Origin: Saccharopolyspora dendranthemae
Lineage (GTDB): Bacteria; Actinomycetota; Actinomycetes; Mycobacteriales; Pseudonocardiaceae
Reading direction: 5' to 3'
Assembly (NCBI RefSeq): GCF_007829955.1
Contig: NZ_VIWX01000003.1
Location: 310,001 to 374,000, forward strand
Length of the DNA: 64,000 nucleotides
In this document: positions 7,334-15,205 of the stretch, piece by piece
Layout: every line of letters starts with the position of its first letter
Position numbering within the stretch: position 1 is the stretch's first letter
Program-made: the position numbers and the translations under genes
The notes under the pieces: generated by a model
Database searches by the model: none
What the model was told of the DNA's origin: nothing
The model's input: only the letters and a program-made list of their open reading frames with translations

Positions 7334-9142
7334 TCAGCGACGACGCAGCAAACCGGCGAGGCGCCCGATGGCGGGTTGAAGTTCGGCCACCCGAAGCATC
7401 GACATGATCCCGAAGATCACCGCGAAGCCGACCGCGCTGCCGATGAGCAGCTGCAGCCAGCCGGTTCCGGCTCCGGCCGATCCCGGTACCAGCGCGTCGA
7501 TGCCGAGGGCGACACCCCAGGCGGCGAGTCCGCCGATCACCGACGCGATGAGCGATTTGCCCAATGTGACCAGGAATCGGCGACTTCCGAGCGGTCCGAG
7601 CCGATGCCGCAGCCACGCCTCGCCGACCAGCCAGCCCACGATGAAGGTGAACGAGTTGACGAAGGTCAGGCCGAACACGATCTGGTCCGGCGGCAGCATC
7701 GCGGCGACCAGGATCGCCAGCAGCACCTTCGCGACCGTCATCACGACCATGATCAGCGTCGGCGTGCGGGCGTCGTTGAGCGAGTTGAACGTCCGCATCT
7801 GCATCATCGTCAGCGCGTACGGCAGCACGCCGAAGGCGGAAATCGCCAGTGCCAGACCGAGCGTCGTGGCCGATCCGGTCTCGCCGCGCAGCGCGAACAG
7901 CGACAGCGCCAGCGGCACGCCGAGCGCGGTCATGATGGCGCTGACCGGCATCAGCGTCACCGTCGAGAGCCGGTTGCCCAGCGACAGGTCGTCGATCACC
8001 TTGGCGTAGTCGCCGTCCGCGGCCGCCGCCGACATGCGGGGCAGGATCGCGGTCATGATCGAGAAGCCGATGACGCCGTAGGGCAGCTGCAGCAGCATCC
8101 AGACGTAGTTGTAGGTCGACCAGCCGCCCGCGTCGCCGGTGAAGGCCACCCGGCTCAGCGCGATCAGGCCGACCTGGCTGACCGCGACGTAGGCCAGCAT
8201 CCACAGCGCCAGCCCGCCGAACTCCGAGAGCCGCGAGTCCCAGCCCCAGCGCCAGCGGAAGGTGAACCCGGTGGCGCGCAGCGCGGGCACCTGGATGGCG
8301 GCCTGGCTGACCACGCCGAGCGTGACGCCGAGGCCCAGCACCAGGACGTGCGCGTCGGTCATCGAGACGGGGTCCAGCGACATCTCGCCGGGCAGCAGCA
8401 TGTAGACGCCGATCGTGACGATCACGACCAGGTTGTTGACCACCGGCGCCCAGGCCGGCGGGCTGAAGATCTGCTTCGACTGCAGGATCGCGCCGGCCAG
8501 CGCGGACAGGCCGTAGAAGAAGATCTGCGGCAGCAGCAGGTAGGCCAGGACGTTGACCAGATCGGTGTTGGACGTGTCCGACTCGGTGACGAAGATCCAG
8601 GTCAGCAGCGGGGCGCAGACCACGGCGATGATCGTGCCGATGCCCAGCACCACCACGGCCAGCGTCATCATCTGCTGCACGAACCGCTGACCGCCGTCGG
8701 CGTCGGCCTTCTGCGAGCGCACCAGCACCGGCACCACGACGCTGGTCAGCACGCCGCCGATGAGCAGCTCGAAGATGCTGTTGGGCAGCGTGTTGGAGAC
8801 GTTGAACGAGTCGTTGACGACGCTGAAGCCGACGGCGAAGGCCAGCAGCAGCTTCCACAGGAATCCGGTGATCCGGCTGATCAGCGTCGCGATGGCCATC
8901 GAACCGCTCGCCTTGAGCAGCGACGGCTTGCCGGGCGAGACCGGTCGGATGATCTGCGTCTGCTCCGCGGCCTGCTCGAAGGCCTGGTCCGGCCCGGGTT
9001 CGGCGGGGATCGCGGAGATCGGCTGCGTCTCGGCGACGTGCCAGCCCTGCCTGCCGTTGGCTCCCGGCACGGGGGTGCGGTGGATCGGCATGGTCGGGCC
9101 GTCGGGCCGCCCGCTCGTCCGCCGTGGATCTTGTCGGTTCAC
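7334..9142 (-). CDS. murJ: lipid II flippase MurJ (MviN)
   Basis: A 602-residue polytopic protein of the MOP superfamily with about 14 membrane helices following a hydrophilic N-terminal tail of some 85 residues. It moves lipid II across the membrane for peptidoglycan synthesis. Family hallmarks include NSIFELLIGGVLTSVVVP and the NSLNDARTPT segment. I chose GTG at 9142 because AAGGA lies 8 bases upstream; GTG at 9172 has no ribosome site. The pseudokinase that is fused to MurJ in mycobacteria follows 84 bases downstream as its own gene. Confidence 0.95.
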   Translation of the reverse strand: MNRQDPRRTSGRPDGPTMPIHRTPVPGANGRQGWHVAETQPISAIPAEPGPDQAFEQAAEQTQIIRPVSPGKPSLLKASGSMAIATLISRITGFLWKLLLAFAVGFSVVNDSFNVSNTLPNSIFELLIGGVLTSVVVPVLVRSQKADADGGQRFVQQMMTLAVVVLGIGTIIAVVCAPLLTWIFVTESDTSNTDLVNVLAYLLLPQIFFYGLSALAGAILQSKQIFSPPAWAPVVNNLVVIVTIGVYMLLPGEMSLDPVSMTDAHVLVLGLGVTLGVVSQAAIQVPALRATGFTFRWRWGWDSRLSEFGGLALWMLAYVAVSQVGLIALSRVAFTGDAGGWSTYNYVWMLLQLPYGVIGFSIMTAILPRMSAAAADGDYAKVIDDLSLGNRLSTVTLMPVSAIMTALGVPLALSLFALRGETGSATTLGLALAISAFGVLPYALTMMQMRTFNSLNDARTPTLIMVVMTVAKVLLAILVAAMLPPDQIVFGLTFVNSFTFIVGWLVGEAWLRHRLGPLGSRRFLVTLGKSLIASVIGGLAAWGVALGIDALVPGSAGAGTGWLQLLIGSAVGFAVIFGIMSMLRVAELQPAIGRLAGLLRRR

Positions 9143-9241
9143 TGCGTCAATCCTTATCCGCGCCTGCGCCACCCGGGAGACCGGGACGTTCGCACCAGGA
9201 TCTCAGAGGCGGTCGTGCCACTCGTTCGGGTCCACGACCCG

Positions 9242-9298
9242 GTTGCTCGGACCTCGCCGTGTTGCTCAGACCTCGCCGTGTTGCTCAGACTTCGCCGT
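9242..9298. repeat. three tandem 19-bp repeats
   Basis: Units 9242-9260, 9261-9279 and 9280-9298 are head to tail, with unit 2 reading GTTGCTCAGACCTCGCCGT. Units 1 and 3 each differ from unit 2 by one base. Unit 3 contains the last codons and stop of the DUF6049 gene, so units 1 and 2 look like duplications of that 3-prime end within the gap to murJ. Confidence 0.95.
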
Positions 9299-11495
9299 CG
9301 GCGTCCCGCTGCGGCCAGGCGACGGTCGAGGCGTGCGCCAGCGGCTGGGTCTCGGCGGCGTCCGCCGACGGCTGGGAACCGGCCTTGCGCTCCCTGCGGC
9401 CCTTGGCCTTCTTCACGATCCGGCGGATCGACATCAGCACCAGCACGGCTCCCGCGATGCCGGTCAGCCACGGGATCATGGCGCCGTACTCGGTGGACTC
9501 CATCGGCAGCCGCTTGGTCGTCCCGAGCGGGGTGCCGGACTCGGCCGTCACGCTGATGTCGACCATGAACCGGCCCGCGCGCTGCGCGGACGCCTCCAGC
9601 ATGAACTGGCGCCTGCCGTTGGCGGGGACGGTGGCCAGACCACCGCCGAAGTCGTGCTGCACCTCGACGCCGGGAACCGTGGGGATCTTGAACCGGATGC
9701 CGACGGTGAACGGCAGGTCGTTGACCACGGTGACCGGGATCGGGCTGTCGGAGGACAACCGGTTGGTCGTGCCCGGGTACTCCTCGATGCGGACCTTGCC
9801 GAGCATGTCGTTGATCGGGCCGGTGGAACGCCGGACCCAGTCCTCGGCCGCGCCGGAGTTGCCGCGCCAGGCGCTGGAGACGCCGTGCAGCAGGCCGTTC
9901 CGCAGCGGGGTGGTCACCCGGCCCGGCGAGACGGTCTGGGCCCGGTCCGCGTCGGAGGAGCGGGCGAGGTCGCCGACCTTGAAGTTCTGCGCCGCCAGCG
10001 CGTCGACCACCTCGCGCGGGATCTCCGAGCCCCCGGCCTGCACCGGGTAGGTCAGCTCGGCTTCCTCCAGCGTCGCCGGGTTCGGCGAGGGCAGGGCGGT
10101 GAGCCGGATCAGTCCGTCGGCGTCCAGCTTCGACAGGCCGGTGAGCAGTCCGCGCAGGTCATCGGCTCGCATGTTCCAGCGGCGCGGCGGCACCATCACC
10201 GAGGTCCCGTTCGGCACGAAGGCGTTGGTGGCCCGGAAGGCCAGCGCGCCGAGCGCGTTCTGCGCGCTCAGCCCGCTGCCGTGCGGCGGTGAGGGCTCGG
10301 TGACCTCTTGCTTGGTGTCGCGGTTGGGGTCCAGCGCCGACGCCAGCAGCGGGTCGATGGGGATGGCGGTCCGGTTCTGCCCGCGCAGCTTGACCGGTGA
10401 CAGCGATCCGGCCGGGATGTTCATCGACCGGGTGTCGAGCAGCATCGTCGAGGGCAGGTCGCCGACCGGCGGGTCGGGCAGGGCGCCCTCGATCGGCCAC
10501 ATGACGTCCCGCGGTTCCACACCGAGCCCGTCCTGGGCGCTGATCAGCTGGGAGCCGTCCATCGCTCCGTCGACCAGGTCGCTGAGCCCGGCGCGACCCA
10601 GCGCGACGACGTCGGCGTCGGCGTAGGGCAGCGAGATCACGCAGCGGCCGGTGGTGGCCTGGCGCAGCTTGGTCAGCCACAGGTCCGCCGCGGAGCGGCC
10701 GATGCCCTCGACGAGGGTGCCGTTGGGCTGGCGGACCTGGTAGCCGCCCTGCATGGCCTTGGCGGTGATCAGCAGGTCGGGGTCGATGGCGAAGCACATC
10801 GCGTTGCCCAGCGAGGAACCGGCCCGCGCGCTGTCGCTGATGGCCTCCACGAGGTCGTAGAGCCGTCCGCCGGGGGCCAGCGACGTGGACAGCTGGTCGT
10901 CGACCAGCACCGCGCGCCCGCCGGGCAGCGCTTCGCGCTCCAGCCGCGGGGTGTCGACGATCGGCACCACCAGGGACGTCGGAGTCGGTTGCGCGGGACG
11001 CTGCGGCGGCTGGCCGGGCAGCGCGCTGACCGGCAGCAGGAACTGGGCTTCGGCGGCCTGCCCGCGTCCCGACTGGATGTCGACCACCAGCGGGTAGACG
11101 CCGGGCTCGGTGAGCTGGAGCGAGTTCGCGCCGGTCAGCGGGACCCGGATCTGGATCGGCATCGACTGGCCGGGTTCGAGCCGGTCGGTGACCGGCGAGG
11201 AGGCGGGCTGGGTGATGCCGTCGGTCTCTTCGCTCATGGCCCGCTGCAGCGCGGGCTCGCTGCTCGGCGGTGCGCCGCGCTCGATGCGGGCCTGGACGCC
11301 GGTGAGCGCGCGCGAGCCCGAGTTGGTCAGCCGGCCGCTGACGACGACTTCACCCGGAGATCCCTCACCCACCACCGAGGGCGTGACCTTGGTCACGTCG
11401 AAGTCGGCTGAACTGCCGCTCTGCGCGGTCGCCGGCATCACCGGCAGCATCGCGAACAACAGCACCGCGCTCAGCGCGGCCAGCAGGAACCTCAC
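9285..11495 (-). CDS. DUF6049 family secreted/membrane-anchored protein (Rv3909 type)
   Basis: A 736-residue protein with an N-terminal signal sequence (1-24, ending AMLPVMPATA), a long extracytoplasmic body and one C-terminal membrane helix (about 682-702) followed by a basic tail. The family is conserved between NUDIX and murJ genes in actinobacteria and is of unknown function; the location suggests a role in envelope assembly. Its GTG start overlaps the NUDIX stop as GTGA. The 3-prime end lies inside a 19-bp tandem repeat. No catalytic motif was recognised. Confidence 0.85.
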   Translation of the reverse strand: MRFLLAALSAVLLFAMLPVMPATAQSGSSADFDVTKVTPSVVGEGSPGEVVVSGRLTNSGSRALTGVQARIERGAPPSSEPALQRAMSEETDGITQPASSPVTDRLEPGQSMPIQIRVPLTGANSLQLTEPGVYPLVVDIQSGRGQAAEAQFLLPVSALPGQPPQRPAQPTPTSLVVPIVDTPRLEREALPGGRAVLVDDQLSTSLAPGGRLYDLVEAISDSARAGSSLGNAMCFAIDPDLLITAKAMQGGYQVRQPNGTLVEGIGRSAADLWLTKLRQATTGRCVISLPYADADVVALGRAGLSDLVDGAMDGSQLISAQDGLGVEPRDVMWPIEGALPDPPVGDLPSTMLLDTRSMNIPAGSLSPVKLRGQNRTAIPIDPLLASALDPNRDTKQEVTEPSPPHGSGLSAQNALGALAFRATNAFVPNGTSVMVPPRRWNMRADDLRGLLTGLSKLDADGLIRLTALPSPNPATLEEAELTYPVQAGGSEIPREVVDALAAQNFKVGDLARSSDADRAQTVSPGRVTTPLRNGLLHGVSSAWRGNSGAAEDWVRRSTGPINDMLGKVRIEEYPGTTNRLSSDSPIPVTVVNDLPFTVGIRFKIPTVPGVEVQHDFGGGLATVPANGRRQFMLEASAQRAGRFMVDISVTAESGTPLGTTKRLPMESTEYGAMIPWLTGIAGAVLVLMSIRRIVKKAKGRRERKAGSQPSADAAETQPLAHASTVAWPQRDADGEV

Positions 11496-12064
11496 GTCTG
11501 CTCCGTCCCGCTCCCTCTTGTCGGTCGTGCCCCGAGGCGCTCGCTTCCCGCGAGACCGGCGCCGCCGTGATCGCCACCGTCGCGCAGGCTCAGGGCCCGG
11601 CGCACCAGCCGGCGTTCGTCGGCGTAGGCCAACACCTCGTCCAGCTCACCGAGCGGCACCCATGCCACCTCGGTGACCTCCACGTCCTCGTCGGACAGCT
11701 CTCCGCCCACCGCGTCCATCAGGAAGTGGTGAACGGTCTTGTGGATTCGCCGATTTCCCGCGACGAACCAGTAATCGATGGTGCCGATCGCGGTGACGAC
11801 ACGGCCGATGATGCCGGTTTCCTCGGTGACTTCCCGCACCGCGGTCTGCTCCGGCGTCTCACCAGGCTCGATGTGCCCCTTCGGCAGCGACCACAACAGC
11901 CGCCCCCTGCGATCCAACCTCCCGATGATCGCAGCCAGCTCGTGAGCGCTGTCGATCACCAGTCCACCGGCCGAGGTTTCGTCGACCGTCCGCAGCCGAC
12001 GCCGTCGGCGCCGGTTTCGACGCCCCGGCTGGGAACCGCCGGAGCGGCCGGGCGACGGGGGCAT
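11492..12064 (-). CDS. NUDIX hydrolase (MutT4-like)
   Basis: A 190-residue NUDIX protein. The NUDIX box runs from G63 with residues in the pattern GX5EX7REUXEEXGU (GHIEPGE ... REVTEETGI), giving the metal-binding helix. A very basic N-terminus (15-26) precedes it. The substrate, likely a nucleoside diphosphate derivative, cannot be told from sequence. It is the first gene of the minus-strand block NUDIX, DUF6049, murJ, pseudokinase and is divergent from the CCA-adding enzyme gene, as Rv3908 is from pcnA in M. tuberculosis. Confidence 0.92.
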   Translation of the reverse strand: MPPSPGRSGGSQPGRRNRRRRRRLRTVDETSAGGLVIDSAHELAAIIGRLDRRGRLLWSLPKGHIEPGETPEQTAVREVTEETGIIGRVVTAIGTIDYWFVAGNRRIHKTVHHFLMDAVGGELSDEDVEVTEVAWVPLGELDEVLAYADERRLVRRALSLRDGGDHGGAGLAGSERLGARPTRGSGTEQT

Positions 12065-12188
12065 GCCCTGATGGTAGTGGTTTCGCGATCGCGGGTCGTC
12101 TCGCTGGAGCGGCGCGGGCGGTGGAACGCCGGCGCTGTTGCGAGCGCGCGTCGTGGGCGCGGTTCAGCGGGCTATACCCTGGTTAATC

Positions 12189-13673
12189 GTGTCGAACGAG
12201 CAGCCCTCCGGTTCCGATCAGACGTCCTTGGAGCGGGACGCGCAGCGCAACGCGGTCGTCGAGCTGATCAAGGTCGCACCGGTCGCCGAAGAGCTGGGCA
12301 AGCGGTTCGCCGCGGCCGGGCACCGGTTGTACCTGGTGGGCGGCAGCGTGCGGGACGCGCTGCTGGGGCGCCTGGGCACCGATCTGGACTTCACCACCGA
12401 CGCGCGGCCCGAGCAGGTCCGCGAGCTGCTGAGCGGGTGGGCGGAGACGATCTGGGACACCGGGATCCAGTTCGGCACGCTCGGCGCCTTCCGGCACGGC
12501 ACCGCGGTCGAGATCACCACCTTCCGCGCCGACAGCTACGACCGCGTCGGCCGCAACCCCGAGGTGGACTTCGGCGACAGCATCGAAGGCGATCTGCTGC
12601 GCCGGGACTTCACCGTCAACGCGATGGCCATCGAGCTGCCCGAGCGCACCTTCGTGGACCTGCACGGCGGCATGACCGACCTGGTCGCCGAACGGCTCGA
12701 CACCCCGGCGACGCCCGAGGAGTCCTTCGCCGACGACCCGCTGCGGATGCTGCGCGCGGCCCGCTTCGTCGCTCAGCTGGGCTTCGAGCCCAGCGACCGG
12801 GTGGTGGCGGCGATGACCGAGATGTCCGGCGAGATCGCCCGGATCACCCCGGAGCGGGTGCAGGTGGAGCTGTCGAAGCTGCTGTGCGGACAGCACCCGC
12901 GGCGCGGCGTGGAGCTGCTGGTGGACTCCGGCCTGGCCGAGCACGTGCTTCCCGAGCTGCCCGCGATGAAGCTGGAGATCGACGAGCACCACCAGCACAA
13001 GGACGTCTACCGCCACTCGCTGACCGTGCTCGACCAGGCGATCGACCTGGAGAAGGCCGCGGACCCGGACGCCGAACCGGACCTGGTGCTGCGGCTGGCG
13101 GCTCTGCTGCACGACATCGGCAAGCCCGCCACCAGGCGATTCGAGTCCGGCGGCGGGGTCAGCTTCCACCACCACGAGGTGGTCGGGGCGAAGATGACCC
13201 GCAAGCGGCTGCGGGCGCTGCGCTACCCCAAGGACGTCATCAACCGGGTCTCCGACCTGGTGTTCCTGCACCTGCGGTTCCACGGCTACAGCGACGGGCA
13301 GTGGACCGATTCGGCGGTCCGCCGCTACGTCAGCGACGCGGGTCCGCTGCTGCCCCGGCTGCACAAGCTGGTTCGCGCCGACTGCACGACCCGCAACAAG
13401 CGCAAGGCCGGCGCGCTGCAGCGCGCGTACGACGACCTCGAGGAGCGGATCGACCGGATCGCCGCCGAGGAGGACTTGGCGAAGGTTCGCCCGGACCTCG
13501 ACGGCAACGAGATCATGGGGCTGCTCGGGGTGGATCCGGGGCCGGTCGTGGGCAAGGCGTGGAAGCACCTCAAGGAACTCCGGCTCGATCGCGGACCGAT
13601 GTCCCGCGAGGAGGCCATCGAGGAACTCCACCGCTGGGCCCGCGAGCAGGGCATCGAAACGCCTGGTCAGTGA
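12189..13673 (+). CDS. pcnA: CCA tRNA nucleotidyltransferase (CCA-adding enzyme) with HD domain
   Basis: A 494-residue class II nucleotidyltransferase that adds or repairs the 3-prime CCA of tRNAs. GGSVRD (51-56) and the metal-binding DLD (65-67) mark the catalytic head; the RRDFTVNAMA and RRMR-like EDPLRMLRAARF-type segment follow (here DDPLRMLRAARF). An HD phosphohydrolase domain carries ALLHDIGKP around 305-313. Start is GTG at 12189; no SD is present, and TACCCT at 12175-12180 is eight bases before it, so translation is probably leaderless or nearly so. Divergent from the NUDIX gene. Confidence 0.96.
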   Translation: MSNEQPSGSDQTSLERDAQRNAVVELIKVAPVAEELGKRFAAAGHRLYLVGGSVRDALLGRLGTDLDFTTDARPEQVRELLSGWAETIWDTGIQFGTLGAFRHGTAVEITTFRADSYDRVGRNPEVDFGDSIEGDLLRRDFTVNAMAIELPERTFVDLHGGMTDLVAERLDTPATPEESFADDPLRMLRAARFVAQLGFEPSDRVVAAMTEMSGEIARITPERVQVELSKLLCGQHPRRGVELLVDSGLAEHVLPELPAMKLEIDEHHQHKDVYRHSLTVLDQAIDLEKAADPDAEPDLVLRLAALLHDIGKPATRRFESGGGVSFHHHEVVGAKMTRKRLRALRYPKDVINRVSDLVFLHLRFHGYSDGQWTDSAVRRYVSDAGPLLPRLHKLVRADCTTRNKRKAGALQRAYDDLEERIDRIAAEEDLAKVRPDLDGNEIMGLLGVDPGPVVGKAWKHLKELRLDRGPMSREEAIEELHRWAREQGIETPGQ

Positions 13674-13702
13674 CCTTCCGCTGGGTCGGTATTAATACTG
13701 AA

Positions 13703-13738
13703 CGATGACCATTGAGTATTAGTTCTCGATGGTCATCG
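13703..13738 (+). terminator. terminator hairpin after pcnA
   Basis: Stem of 14 pairs (13703-13716 with 13725-13738, one G-U) and an 8-base loop, about 30 bases past the pcnA stop. The surrounding bases are unusually AT-rich for this window. Confidence 0.75.
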
Positions 13739-13824
13739 CTGATTCGTATCGATTTCCGGCTTTCCGCCCATCTTGTTGCGCCGGGAAGGGGTCAGCTCCG
13801 GTCATCCGGTGAGATCATGCGGAG

Positions 13825-14397
13825 GTGGGATCGGACGCTGAGGTGGAGCCGGGGACGCTGCTGGTCGCTGCTCCGCAGCTGATGGACAAGAACTTCCGGC
13901 GCACCGTCGTCTACGTCATCCACCACCGGTCGGAGGGCACCCTCGGCGTCGTGCTGAACCGGCCGAGCGAGGTCGCGGTCAACGACGTGCTCCCGAAGTG
14001 GGGTGACCACGCGACCCTCCCCCCGTCGTTGTTCGTGGGCGGGCCCGTCGAGCAGAGCACGGCCATCTGCCTGGCCGCGCTGCGGGCAGGCGAGGACGTC
14101 GCGGCCATCGACGGCGTGGTCGGGGTGCGCGGCCCGGTGGGACTGGTCGACCTCGACGGTGATCCGGAGGCGCTCGCGCCCAGGGCCCGGGGACTGCGCT
14201 TCTTCGCGGGCTACGCGGGCTGGGACGCGGGACAGCTGGCGGGCGAGCTCGACCGGGGTGACTGGCTGGTCGTCCCCGCGCTGCCGGACGACGTCATCGC
14301 CGATCCGGACACCGAGCTGTGGTCGAGGGTGCTGCGCAGGCAGGGGCCGCCGCTGGCGTTCCTGGCCACCCATCCCGGAGACGTCAAGCTGAACTGA
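13825..14397 (+). CDS. YqgE/AlgH family protein (UPF0301)
   Basis: A 190-residue cytoplasmic protein of the YqgE/AlgH family. Diagnostic segments are GTLLVAAPQL near the N-terminus, DKNFRRTVVYV, the GTLGVVLNRPSEV motif and FVGGPVEQ, then RFFAGYAGWDAGQL. Members are widespread and structurally known but have no settled biochemical role. GTG at 13825 lacks a spaced SD; GTG at 13843 is an alternative that would remove six residues. It is followed 18 bases after its stop by the first copy of the dispersed palindrome. Confidence 0.93.
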   Translation: MGSDAEVEPGTLLVAAPQLMDKNFRRTVVYVIHHRSEGTLGVVLNRPSEVAVNDVLPKWGDHATLPPSLFVGGPVEQSTAICLAALRAGEDVAAIDGVVGVRGPVGLVDLDGDPEALAPRARGLRFFAGYAGWDAGQLAGELDRGDWLVVPALPDDVIADPDTELWSRVLRRQGPPLAFLATHPGDVKLN

Positions 14398-14415
14398 CCA
14401 GGACCTGTTCGGCAG

Positions 14416-14445
14416 GTGGGGAAGTTCTCATGAAAACTTCCCCAC
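14416..14445. repeat. dispersed palindrome, copy 1
   Basis: Arms GTGGGGAAGTT (14416-14426) and AACTTCCCCAC (14435-14445) enclose CTCATGAA. The core AAGTT-N-TCATGA-N-AACTT recurs at 20307-20348 and 20378-20401. It starts 18 bases after the YqgE stop and could act as terminator, but the loop sequence is conserved as well as the stem. Confidence 0.9.
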
Positions 14446-14451
14446 GACCAC

Positions 14452-14497
14452 TTCTCCACAGCCTGTGGACAACTGCCTGTGGATAGCTTGGGGACAA
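14452..14497. other. cluster of DnaA-box-like 9-mers
   Basis: A perfect actinobacterial DnaA box (TTGTCCACA, minus strand) occupies 14464-14472. Flanking it are TTCTCCACA (14452-14460), TGTGGATAG (14478-14486) and TGGGGACAA (14489-14497), each one or two bases from the consensus. Four in 46 bases is unlikely by chance in this composition. The place is between yqgE and the SdpI-like gene, away from dnaA. Confidence 0.6.
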
Positions 14498-14512
14498 GCG
14501 CGAACGCACTGG

Positions 14513-14914
14513 TCAGCCGCCGCAGCAGCCGCCCGCGCAACCGCCGCAGCCACCTGCCTGTGCAGGGGCGGGCACGGTCTCGGCGGCGCGGTTGCCCACA
14601 ACCCCGCCCAGGGTCATCAGCACGAACGCGCCGACCAGGCCGAGCACCGCGACCATCGCGACGCTGAACCCGCTCGCCAGCGCCGGCATCGAGATCCCGG
14701 CCAGCGCGGCGATCGCACCGGCGGCGAGCATCGCCGGACCGGCGGCCCGGTTGGCGAGCTCGAAGGCCTCTTCGCTGCGCATCGCGGCGGGGGTCCGCAC
14801 GCCGACGTAGGTGTTGAGGGGCAGCGAACCCCGGAAGCCCCGGAACCCGAGCAGCAGCAGGGCCGCTCCGCCGAGGATCAGAACCGCGCAAAGGACCACC
14901 TGAACAGCGAGCAC
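14513..14914 (-). CDS. SdpI-like small membrane protein with Cys/Gly tail
   Basis: A 133-residue membrane protein with about three hydrophobic helices (3-24, 58-78, 83-107) and the GLRTP-like segment YVGVRTPAAMRSEEAF typical of the SdpI/YhfL-like family. The C-terminus is unusual: GGCGGCAGGCCGG, with four cysteines in 11 residues, suggesting metal binding or lipidation-independent redox use. GTG at 14914 has no SD; TAGGCT lies exactly six bases upstream, so the mRNA is probably leaderless. Function unknown; SdpI itself is an immunity protein in Bacillus but that role should not be assumed here. Confidence 0.75.
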   Translation of the reverse strand: MLAVQVVLCAVLILGGAALLLLGFRGFRGSLPLNTYVGVRTPAAMRSEEAFELANRAAGPAMLAAGAIAALAGISMPALASGFSVAMVAVLGLVGAFVLMTLGGVVGNRAAETVPAPAQAGGCGGCAGGCCGG

Positions 14915-14920
14915 CCCAGC

Positions 14921-14926
14921 AGCCTA
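14921..14926 (-). promoter_or_regulatory. -10 box of leaderless SdpI-like gene
   Basis: TAGGCT on the minus strand, then six bases, then the GTG start at 14914. It fits the TANNNT -10 pattern at the spacing that puts the transcript start on the start codon. Confidence 0.5.
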
Positions 14927-15037
14927 AACCTCCGCCCGGGGGCGATCTGCCGGACATCGCCTCGAGGTGCCTTGCCCCACACGTCCCGCCGAACGGCTGG
15001 CCGGAAAAGGTTTCGCCTGGTCCGATACGCTGGAGGT

Positions 15038-15073
15038 ATGAGCGCGAGGCTGCTTCTTGCGAGGCCGCGTTGA
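15038..15073 (+). CDS. leuS leader peptide (three consecutive Leu codons)
   Basis: An 11-residue reading frame, MSARLLLARPR, with codons CTG-CTT-CTT for the three leucines; CTT is rare in this GC-rich DNA. GGAGG at 15032-15036 sits just before the ATG. The stop codon lies inside the left arm of the hairpin 15064-15098, and a terminator-like hairpin with a T-tract follows before leuS at 15206. This is the architecture of a ribosome-controlled attenuator that senses charged leucyl-tRNA, the product of the downstream enzyme. Translation is not proven. Confidence 0.7.
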   Translation: MSARLLLARPR

Positions 15074-15140
15074 GCCGATGAGACCGGTTCAGCGCGGCGA
15101 CCCCTCATGCCCGACCAGGGCCTGGGGGGTTTTCCGTTTT
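15064..15140 (+). promoter_or_regulatory. leuS attenuator: pause/antiterminator hairpin plus terminator
   Basis: The first stem pairs 15064-15077 with 15085-15098 (14 pairs including two G-U). The second structure pairs CCCC (15101-15104) and GCCC (15109-15112) with GGGC (15118-15121) and the G run 15124-15129, and is followed by TTTTCCGTTTT at 15130-15140. True U-rich terminators are scarce in this window, so this one inside a leader is notable. Which alternative pairing gives antitermination is not resolved. Confidence 0.65.
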
Positions 15141-15205
15141 CGGGGGGCGGCACACTGGTGCGCACGAACGCGCGCGTTCCGGCGGAGCAGGGAAGGACGC
15201 AGAAC

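Noticed and set aside
14927..15205. T-box riboswitch upstream of leuS
   Set aside because: No T-box consensus or specifier-loop architecture is visible; the leader peptide with Leu codons and terminator explains the region better.
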